This document shows, piece after piece, positions 1-4,451 of a DNA stretch of 5,253 nt. Positions within the stretch are counted from its first letter, which is position 1, and each line of letters starts with the position of its first letter. This DNA is from an uncultured Collinsella sp. (lineage in GTDB: Bacteria; Actinomycetota; Coriobacteriia; Coriobacteriales; Coriobacteriaceae). The notes under the pieces are model-generated. The model was not told where the DNA came from, did not search any database, and saw nothing but the letters and a program-made list of their open reading frames with translations. A program made the translations under genes and the position numbers. The stretch is taken from contig USQE01000103.1 of the NCBI GenBank assembly GCA_900556675.1, forward strand, positions 1 through 5,253, written 5' to 3'.

Positions 1-16
1 CGTTCATATCCTCCAT
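1..16 (-). CDS. Start of a further operon gene, cut by the left window edge
   Basis: Only about five codons are visible (Met-Glu-Asp-Met-Asn). The ATG at 16-14 lies 9 nt past the IIB stop codon, with a weak AGGTG at 27-23 that overlaps that stop and is 6 nt upstream. In the same frame, an ATG at 7-5 has GGAGG only 2 nt ahead, which is too close, and a GTG at 25-23 has no ribosome site. The tight spacing implies translational coupling with IIB. Lactose/cellobiose PTS loci usually carry a small IIA gene, and none is seen elsewhere here, so IIA is the natural guess. Five residues cannot establish that. Confidence 0.45.
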
Positions 17-25
17 ACAGAGCAC

Positions 26-328
26 CTAGCCCATCACGCTGACGCAGTGGTCGATGATGCCGGCAGCGTTCATGCGGCCGTAGTCGACCATGTTGATGAC
101 CTCGACCGGAAAACGACCGGCGGCCTCCTTCTCAAAGTCGCCCTTGGTGTAGCCGATCTGCGGGCCAAGCAGCAACATGTCGCACTCGTCCAGGTGATCG
201 TGGGCCTCGTTCATGGGACGAGCCTCGACCTCGATATCCAGACCACGGTTTGCAACCTCGGCCTGCATCTTCTGGACCAGCAGGCTCGTGGACATACCGG
301 CATTGCAGCAGAGCATGATCTTCTTCAT
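26..328 (-). CDS. PTS lactose/cellobiose-family IIB component
   Basis: This is a 100-residue cytoplasmic phosphocarrier. It accepts phosphate from IIA on a cysteine and passes it to the sugar bound by the IIC permease. The N-terminus shows the family P-loop: a hydrophobic strand, then Cys-Asn-Ala-Gly-Met-Ser-Thr-Ser at residues 8-15, with Cys8 as the expected phosphorylated residue. Cys7 is an extra neighbouring cysteine. The LLLGPQIGY stretch (residues 52-60) and the PVEVINMVDYG stretch (74-84) also match the ChbB/CelA type. The length is normal for a free-standing IIB. AAGGAGG at 340-334, 5 nt before the ATG, fixes the start. It lies downstream of IIC in the same operon after a 161-nt gap that contains a strong stem-loop. 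The family assignment is firm. The sugar (cellobiose, lactose or another beta-glycoside) cannot be read from it. Confidence 0.95.
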   Translation of the reverse strand: MKKIMLCCNAGMSTSLLVQKMQAEVANRGLDIEVEARPMNEAHDHLDECDMLLLGPQIGYTKGDFEKEAAGRFPVEVINMVDYGRMNAAGIIDHCVSVMG

Positions 329-333
329 GGTTT

Positions 334-340
334 CCTCCTT
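334..340 (-). promoter_or_regulatory. Strong Shine-Dalgarno for IIB
   Basis: AAGGAGG lies 5 nt before the IIB ATG and is a near-perfect anti-16S match. It is stronger than the site in front of IIC, which would allow independent and higher IIB translation despite the long gap. Confidence 0.85.
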
Positions 341-429
341 ATAACTGCGCGGCGCGCAGACGACAACTGGTTTTATTCCTTGCGGCTATTGTGCCCACCC
401 CCCTGCATCTTTACACAAGGGAGAGAGCC

Positions 430-460
430 GCGGGCACCGGCACCGCGTACCGGCGCCCGC
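430..460 (-). other. Intercistronic GC-rich stem-loop between IIC and IIB
   Basis: In minus-strand RNA, 460-447 pairs with 443-430 as an uninterrupted 14-bp stem with a 3-nt loop (446-444). Twelve pairs are canonical. The other two (454/436 and 449/441) are G-U in the minus transcript but A-C mismatches in the plus transcript, so the structure is better in the direction of the operon. It starts 29 nt past the IIC stop. The sequence after it in the direction of transcription is C-rich, without a T-run, so it is not a normal intrinsic terminator. A role in protecting the upstream mRNA or setting the IIC:IIB ratio is inference. Confidence 0.75.
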
Positions 461-489
461 AAAGGTGAAAGGGACGAACGTTAGGCGTT

Positions 490-1833
490 CTACTCGGCGA
501 GAGCCTCCTGCTTGGCGATTGCCTTCTCGGAAATCTTCATAAAGGGCAGGTAGACGGCCATGCCAATGACAATCTCGAGAGCCTGCCACACGCCGGCGCG
601 CCAGTCAAAGCCCGTAGCGAGCAGGGCATTGATGACGGGAGGCATGGTCCAGGGCACCTGGGCGATGCAGGGGCTGATGATGCCTGCGCAGGTAAGGCCA
701 TAGGTGATGCCGATGAACAGATCGGGGAGGAGGACAAACGGAATCATGAGCGGCAGGTTGTACACGATGGGGTAACCGTAGATAACCGGCTCGTTGATGT
801 TGAACAGACCAGGCAGGATAGCCATCTTGGAAACGGTCTCGGAAGCCTTGTTCTTGGAGAACAGGAGCGTGTCGAGCAGAAGCATGAGGGTGCAGCCCGA
901 GCCGCCGATGAGGGCAAAGCTGTTAACGATCTGCATGTTCATGTAGTGATCGGGCTGGATGGTGCCACCGGCGGCAAAGGTAGCCATGTTGTCGACGATG
1001 AGCATGGTCAGGATCGGCTCGACGGTAGCGCCAGAGATGGTGGACTGGTGAATACCGACGCAGAACAGCAGGTTGGCAAGGGTGTAGATGAGGATAACAG
1101 CCCACGGACCGGCGTTCATGATGCTCTTGAGCGGGTTGGAGATGCACGTGGAGATGATGGTGCACAGATCGGTGCCGGCGCACACGGCGAGCAGGGCCGC
1201 GGCAAGAGCGAAGATCGCGAGGTTGAGCAGCATCGGGATCATGACGTTGAAGGAGTTGGAGACCGCGGGGGGCACGCCCTCGCCCAGCTTAACCTTGAGC
1301 TTCTCGACGCCAGAAATCTTGATGAAGAGCGAGACGGAGAGCAGAGCGATGATAATGGCCGAGAACAGACCGTTAGTGCCGGTGTTGGCAGTCGAAAGAG
1401 CGCCCGTGACCTCGGCGGAGGTGATCTTGTCGGTGAGCAGCGGGCTCGTGGCGGCAAGCGAGGCGGTGATCTGCTGCGGCATCATGATGACGAAGGCAGA
1501 GATGGCGACGACCACGCAAGCGAGCGGGTTATCGAAACGCTTGTTCTTGGCGAGGCTGTAGCCAATCAATCCGGCCAAGATAATGGCAGAGACGTTGAGG
1601 GTGCCCAGCGTAATTGCCGAACCCCACGTCTGAAGGTTGGCAAGGCCCGCCGCATCGAGCGGGAACAGAGGGAACACGACGTTATTAATAAGAACCGCGA
1701 TACCCGCAAGGATATAGAGCGGCGTGATGGTCGCGAAGGCGTCACGCAGGGAACGCAGGTGAACCTGATTTCCCACCTTCGCAGAGACCTCGGCAAACTT
1801 GTCGAGGAAGCTCTTTCCGTTGTCACTGGCCAT
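490..1833 (-). CDS. PTS lactose/cellobiose-family IIC permease
   Basis: This is a 447-residue integral membrane sugar transporter. It binds the disaccharide outside the cell and moves it inward while IIB phosphorylates it. Length and layout fit the ChbC/CelB type with no fused IIB. Hydrophobic segments lie at about 33-57, 72-94, 103-119, 154-172, 196-219, 243-261, 301-325, 360-378 and 412-431. Conserved signatures are GIHQS at 260-264 (His262, the substrate-binding histidine expected from ChbC structures), GGSGCTL at 310-316, and NINEPVIYGYPIVYNLPLM at 345-363 with Glu348. AGGAG at 1843-1839, 5 nt ahead of the ATG, supports the start. It sits between the GH1 gene (120-nt gap) and IIB. Cellobiose-like beta-glucosides are the default substrate. 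Lactose or other beta-disaccharides remain possible because one family covers all of them. Confidence 0.95.
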   Translation of the reverse strand: MASDNGKSFLDKFAEVSAKVGNQVHLRSLRDAFATITPLYILAGIAVLINNVVFPLFPLDAAGLANLQTWGSAITLGTLNVSAIILAGLIGYSLAKNKRFDNPLACVVVAISAFVIMMPQQITASLAATSPLLTDKITSAEVTGALSTANTGTNGLFSAIIIALLSVSLFIKISGVEKLKVKLGEGVPPAVSNSFNVMIPMLLNLAIFALAAALLAVCAGTDLCTIISTCISNPLKSIMNAGPWAVILIYTLANLLFCVGIHQSTISGATVEPILTMLIVDNMATFAAGGTIQPDHYMNMQIVNSFALIGGSGCTLMLLLDTLLFSKNKASETVSKMAILPGLFNINEPVIYGYPIVYNLPLMIPFVLLPDLFIGITYGLTCAGIISPCIAQVPWTMPPVINALLATGFDWRAGVWQALEIVIGMAVYLPFMKISEKAIAKQEALAE

Positions 1834-1915
1834 GATTGCTCCTAACTTTCAAATCCGGCCTTTTCCTATGCGCACGGTGGTCTGTCGCCCTCTGCCACCA
1901 GATGTGCCATGTGTT

Positions 1916-1948
1916 GCGCGCGGCGGCGCGCGGTCTGGGCGTTCGCCC
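1916..1948 (-). other. Two tandem GC-rich stem-loops after the GH1 stop codon
   Basis: Two hairpins follow the GH1 stop closely. The first pairs 1948-1945 with 1940-1937 (GGGC/GCCC, extendable by one pair inward) and begins 5 nt past the stop. The second pairs 1931-1926 with 1921-1916 (six G-C pairs, 4-nt loop). No T-run follows in the direction of transcription, so neither is a standard intrinsic terminator. The rest of the 120-nt gap (1915-1834) holds a weaker possible stem (GGTGG near 1898 with CCACC near 1878) and the IIC ribosome site. The position suggests 3'-end protection of the GH1 message or partial polarity. Confidence 0.6.
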
Positions 1949-1953
1949 GGTCG

Positions 1954-3354
1954 CTAATCAACCACGTGGGTCGTGGCGTCCTGTTTGAGCCAGGCTGCCG
2001 ACTTCTTAAGGCGGCTCTTGTAGCCGCCCATGAGATCGACCTCGACAAAGCCATAGCGATTCTTAAAGGCATTGGCCCAAGACCAGTTATCGATGACGGC
2101 CCAGTAGTGATAGCCCCGGCATTTGGCGCCCTCGGAGATTGCCTTGGCAACCCACTCCAGGTGCTGGCGCACAAAGTCGACGCGGTAGTCATCCTGGATG
2201 GTTCCTTCGGCATCGCGGTTCTTGTATTCGTCCATGATGCCGATGCCGTTCTCGGAAACGAACCACTCAAGATCGGGGTAGTTCTTAGCGCAGTCCATGC
2301 CAAAGTCGTAGAGGCCCTGCGGGTAGATCTCCCAGCCGCGGCTCTCATTCATAACGGCATCGGGCCATACGTACTCGTCGGCAAAATGCGGCAGGCCGTA
2401 CTGGTCGACCTTGCTCGCCGGTGCCTGAACACGCGTGGGGTGGTAGTAGTTGCAGCCGAGCCAGTCGACAACACCCTGCTTGAGAATCTCTTGGTCGCCG
2501 GCACGGAACGGGAGCTTAACGCCGCCCTCGGCCAGGCTGTCGAGCACATCGGCAGGAAGCTCGCCCTTGGTAATAAGGTCGAGCCACCAGCGATTGTTGA
2601 TGCCGCTGGTCATACGCACGGCCTCGAGGTCTGCCTCGCTGGGGTTCTCCTTGGTGTAGACCGGAGTAAAGCAGTTGATCATGCCGATCTTGGCATCGCT
2701 GCGAACGGCGCCCTCGTCATAGGCGCGACGGTAGTTGGCCACGGCCAGCGCATGTGCCAGCGAGATGTGATACTGCACGGTGCGAGCGCGGCTAAAGTCG
2801 TGGAGCTGCGGGAACCACACGCCCTCCTGATAGCGCTGCTCGGGCTCGACGATGGGCTCGTTAAAGGTGAACCAGTACTTGATCTCCTGGCCAAACTCGT
2901 GGAAGGCGACGTCGGCGTAATGTGCGTAAGCCTCGACAACCTCACGGCTCTCCCAGCCGCCACGGTTAAAAAGGTAGGTGGGCATGTCAAAGTGGTACAA
3001 GTTGACAAACGGCTCCAGGCCGGCTTCGCGAGAGGCGCGGAACAACTCGTGATACCACGCGGCGCCTTCCTCGTTGAGGTTGCCGTCGGCATCGAGCAGA
3101 CGGCTCCACTGGATGGAAGTGCGATAGGTATCCAGGCCCAAGTCCTTCAAAATGCGAAGGTCTTCCTGGTACTTGGCCATAAAGTCATTGCCGGCGTAAG
3201 AGCCAACGCAGTTGTAGAACGAGCCCAGATCCTGGATGGACCAGGTGTCCCACAGGTTCTCGAGCTTGCCGCCCTGGTTCCACTGACCCTCAGTCTGCGG
3301 GCCGGACATAGCAGCGCCAAAGAAGAAGTCGTTGGGCAGCTGATACTGTGCCAT
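1954..3354 (-). CDS. GH1 6-phospho-beta-glycosidase (glucosidase or galactosidase)
   Basis: This is a 466-residue cytoplasmic retaining glycosidase expected to split PTS-imported 6-phospho-beta-glycosides. All GH1 landmarks are present: the N-terminal FFFGAAMSGPQTEG stretch, HFD at 121-123, TFNEP with acid/base Glu166, a C-terminal SENG with nucleophile Glu368, and DNWSW near the end. Ser425 stands where sugar (non-phospho) GH1 enzymes usually have Glu, which points to a 6-phosphate ligand. The following Trp426 and the surrounding C-terminal half (YPQGLYD, RQHLE, AISEGA) resemble 6-phospho-beta-galactosidase LacG as I recall it. The position equivalent to the phosphate-binding Lys of LacG is Asn432, with Lys431 beside it. 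ATG at 3354 is preferred over the in-frame TTG at 3357, because GAGGA at 3364-3360 is 5 nt from the ATG but only 2 nt from the TTG. It is the first gene of the PTS operon. Glucosidase versus galactosidase is unresolved. Confidence 0.93.
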   Translation of the reverse strand: MAQYQLPNDFFFGAAMSGPQTEGQWNQGGKLENLWDTWSIQDLGSFYNCVGSYAGNDFMAKYQEDLRILKDLGLDTYRTSIQWSRLLDADGNLNEEGAAWYHELFRASREAGLEPFVNLYHFDMPTYLFNRGGWESREVVEAYAHYADVAFHEFGQEIKYWFTFNEPIVEPEQRYQEGVWFPQLHDFSRARTVQYHISLAHALAVANYRRAYDEGAVRSDAKIGMINCFTPVYTKENPSEADLEAVRMTSGINNRWWLDLITKGELPADVLDSLAEGGVKLPFRAGDQEILKQGVVDWLGCNYYHPTRVQAPASKVDQYGLPHFADEYVWPDAVMNESRGWEIYPQGLYDFGMDCAKNYPDLEWFVSENGIGIMDEYKNRDAEGTIQDDYRVDFVRQHLEWVAKAISEGAKCRGYHYWAVIDNWSWANAFKNRYGFVEVDLMGGYKSRLKKSAAWLKQDATTHVVD

Positions 3355-3359
3355 CAAAG

Positions 3360-3364
3360 TCCTC
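3360..3364 (-). promoter_or_regulatory. Ribosome binding site deciding the GH1 start
   Basis: GAGGA with a 5-nt spacer to the ATG at 3354-3352. The adjacent in-frame TTG at 3357-3355 would leave only 2 nt, so the shorter form starting Met-Ala-Gln is favoured. Confidence 0.75.
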
Positions 3365-3402
3365 GCTTTCGTGTTCTAGAGCTTCCGGTTGGAGACGGGT
3401 TT

Positions 3403-3464
3403 GCTTTGGCAGGTTATCCGGCGCGGGCGCGCACCGGTCATACCGATATCCAACCCGCCAAAAC
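3403..3464 (-). promoter_or_regulatory. Structured RNA element in the operon leader
   Basis: In minus-strand RNA, 3464-3452 (GTTTTGGCGGGTT) pairs with 3415-3403 (AACCTGCCAAAGC) over 13 consecutive positions: 11 canonical and two G-U. Inside, 3437-3430 pairs with 3425-3418 as an 8-bp hairpin with a 4-nt loop and one G-U. All three G-U pairs become A-C mismatches on the plus strand, so the fold belongs to the transcript of the PTS operon. An unpaired stretch (3451-3438) lies on one side of the internal loop. The element ends about 38 nt before the GH1 ribosome site. I recognise no known riboswitch class. It could act as an attenuator, a stability element or a protein target. Confidence 0.55.
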
Positions 3465-3484
3465 AAAACCGTCCCCAAACGGTC
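3460..3484 (-). terminator. Weak terminator-like hairpin in the operon leader (possible attenuator)
   Basis: In minus-strand RNA, ACCGT at 3483-3479 pairs with ACGGT at 3472-3468 around a 6-nt loop, with a possible extra G-U pair at the base. It is followed at once by TTTGTTTT (3467-3460). The T-rich tail is right for an intrinsic terminator, but a 5-6 bp stem is weak. It lies inside the predicted 5' leader rather than after a gene, so attenuation is the reasonable reading. Its tail overlaps the first strand of the longer leader helix. Confidence 0.35.
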
Positions 3485-3520
3485 GATCCTGTTCTGCGGA
3501 AAGATTCCGTTCGTTGCTTA

Positions 3521-3538
3521 AACTATAGCGCTCTAATT
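3521..3538. promoter_or_regulatory. Candidate operator palindrome for the GntR-type regulator
   Basis: AACTATAGCGCTCTAATT is an 18-bp imperfect inverted repeat: seven of nine position pairs are complementary around a central AGCGCT. It covers the predicted minus-strand -10 (TATAGT), so binding would block transcription of the PTS operon. GntR/HutC regulators bind such AT-flanked palindromes as dimers. Assignment to this regulator rests only on position and symmetry. A second short palindrome, CGGAAAGATTCCG at 3497-3509, lies just downstream of the predicted start point and is an alternative. Confidence 0.45.
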
Positions 3539-3570
3539 CTAAAAGTAAAGCGTCTTTTTCTTTTTTCTTT
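3522..3570 (-). promoter_or_regulatory. Predicted promoter of the GH1-PTS operon
   Basis: On the minus strand a -10-like TATAGT (3527-3522) is preceded after 16 nt by TTTACT (3549-3544), a moderate -35. Upstream, 3570-3551 is nearly all A with scattered G, like an UP element. The start point would fall near 3515, giving a leader of about 160 nt. A competing -10, TAGAAT (3541-3536), lacks a good -35. The region is clearly AT-rich compared with the genes on either side. Confidence 0.5.
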
Positions 3571-3591
3571 CTCGAGCTTCTTAGATAAAGG

Positions 3592-3621
3592 TTATATGGG
3601 TGCCTTGTTAAGGGTTATACT
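3592..3621 (+). promoter_or_regulatory. Predicted promoter of the GntR-type regulator gene
   Basis: TATACT at 3616-3621 matches the -10 consensus at five of six positions. The -35 region (about 3592-3598, TTATATG) is poor, suggesting a weak or regulated promoter. The start point would be near 3628, about 30 nt ahead of the ATG. GGTTATA occurs twice in direct orientation (3590-3596 and 3613-3619), and ATAC-N8-GTAT (3617-3632) overlaps the -10. Either could be an autoregulatory site, but both are short. Confidence 0.4.
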
Positions 3622-3645
3622 TACTTGCGTATTGATATATGTCGG

Positions 3646-3653
3646 AAAGGAGG
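3646..3653 (+). promoter_or_regulatory. Strong Shine-Dalgarno deciding the regulator start
   Basis: AAAGGAGG with a 4-nt spacer to the ATG at 3658. It rules out the upstream in-frame TTG at 3625, which would put this site inside the coding region and add 11 residues that do not belong to the family. Confidence 0.9.
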
Positions 3654-3657
3654 TTCA

Positions 3658-4377
3658 ATGATTCCCAAATACGAGGCAATAGCTGCAGATATTCGTCGAA
3701 GCATCGAGGATGGCACTCTTAAACCGGGCGACAAGCTTCCCACCGTCGTTGAGTTCTGCGAGCTCTATAGCGTTTCCAAAATCACCGTCAAACGAGCTAT
3801 CGAGCAAATCACCGAGGAAGGTCTTATTACCAGCCGACGCGGATCGGGTACCTACGTTAAGGACACGGCGGGACTTCCCGGTCAGGCGTTTTTCCAGGGC
3901 AAAAACGACCGTGCCCAGGGCTTTTCGTATGAGCACCGCGGGGAGAAGGTGACCTCGGTGGTCTACGATTTCTCGATTGTTAATCCACCAGCGGACATCG
4001 CAGCCCAGCTGGGAATTGCCGAGGATGACTTTGCCTATCACATCGTGCGCGTGCGTCAGGCCGATGAGAAGCCCATCGTTATCGAGTACACCTACATGCC
4101 CCTCGAGCTGATTCCAGGCCTTAAAAAGAAGGACCTGTACGGATCGGTCTACCACTTCATCCGCGAGCAATGCGGGCTGAAGATTTCGAGCTTCCACCGT
4201 ACCATTCGCGCCGTGGCAGCAACCGAGGAAGAAGCCGAGCGCTTGGACACCAAGCCCGGCTCTCCCCTGCTCGAGCTCACCCAGATTGGTTTTTTGGACA
4301 GCGGCGCCGCCTTTGAGTATTCGGTCTCGCGCAACGTTGGCGACCGCTTTGAGTTGCACAACGTAACGTTGGCATAG
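3658..4377 (+). CDS. GntR-family (HutC subfamily) transcriptional regulator with UTRA domain
   Basis: This 239-residue DNA-binding protein likely senses a sugar phosphate and controls the divergent PTS operon. Residues 1-66 form the winged helix-turn-helix: IPKYEAIAADIRRSIEDG, then LKPGDKLPT, a recognition region around VSKITVKRAIEQI (39-51), and the wing with RRGSGTYV (60-67). Residues from about 83 to 235 form a UTRA ligand domain with its typical features: paired hydrophobic strands, ADEKPIVIEYTYMP (135-148), and the C-terminal FEYSVSRNVGDRFEL (219-233). The length is normal for the family. Members next to beta-glucoside or trehalose PTS genes commonly act as repressors released by the phosphorylated sugar. 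That role is inferred from family and gene position. It starts 303 nt from the GH1 start in divergent orientation and lies 74 nt upstream of manA, with which it may be co-transcribed. Confidence 0.93.
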   Translation: MIPKYEAIAADIRRSIEDGTLKPGDKLPTVVEFCELYSVSKITVKRAIEQITEEGLITSRRGSGTYVKDTAGLPGQAFFQGKNDRAQGFSYEHRGEKVTSVVYDFSIVNPPADIAAQLGIAEDDFAYHIVRVRQADEKPIVIEYTYMPLELIPGLKKKDLYGSVYHFIREQCGLKISSFHRTIRAVAATEEEAERLDTKPGSPLLELTQIGFLDSGAAFEYSVSRNVGDRFELHNVTLA

Positions 4378-4392
4378 GTTTTTGTAGTCATC

Positions 4393-4428
4393 CGGGCGCT
4401 CGCTTTGAGCTGTTTTGTGCAGCGCCCG
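4393..4428 (+). other. Stem-loop in the gap between the regulator gene and manA
   Basis: CGGGCGCT at 4393-4400 pairs perfectly with AGCGCCCG at 4421-4428 around a 20-nt loop. No T-run follows, so it is unlikely to be an intrinsic terminator. It ends 11 nt before the G-run that probably serves manA as ribosome site. GCTC at 4398-4401 can instead pair with GAGC at 4407-4410, so two exclusive folds are possible. The rest of the 74-nt gap has no convincing promoter. Confidence 0.5.
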
Positions 4429-4439
4429 CGCAACACAAT

Positions 4440-4444
4440 GGGGG
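4440..4444 (+). promoter_or_regulatory. Probable ribosome binding site of manA
   Basis: A GGGGG run sits 7 nt before ATG 4452 and only 1 nt before the in-frame ATG at 4446. The spacing favours the later start, giving a protein beginning Met-Ser-Asp. The match to the Shine-Dalgarno consensus is weak. Confidence 0.5.
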
Positions 4445-4451
4445 TATGAAC

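Noticed and set aside
946..1845. A 299-codon plus-strand open frame opposite the IIC gene
   Set aside because: The translation is rich in Asp, Gly, Arg and Glu without domain motifs, while the opposite strand encodes a well-formed IIC.
3359..3374. A CcpA cre-like stretch (CGAAAGCG) near the GH1 start
   Set aside because: It matches only part of the cre consensus, lacks the symmetric second half, and overlaps the ribosome-site region. The presence of CcpA in this lineage is not established.
1909..3528. A 539-codon open frame on the plus strand opposite the GH1 gene
   Set aside because: It is antisense to a gene with full GH1 motifs, and I recognise no family domain in its translation. Long antisense frames are expected in GC-rich codon-biased genes.
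3528..3570. Possible plus-strand terminator: GCGCT (3528-3532) with AGCGT (3549-3553) followed by a long T-rich run
   Set aside because: The stem is only 5 bp with one G-U and a 16-nt loop, and no gene ends there on the plus strand. The T-rich run is better explained as the A-tract upstream of the minus-strand promoter.
3625..3657. Upstream TTG extension of the GntR regulator
   Set aside because: The strong AAAGGAGG at 3646-3653 with correct spacing to ATG 3658 would lie inside such an extension, and GntR family proteins begin close to the PKYEAIAADI segment.
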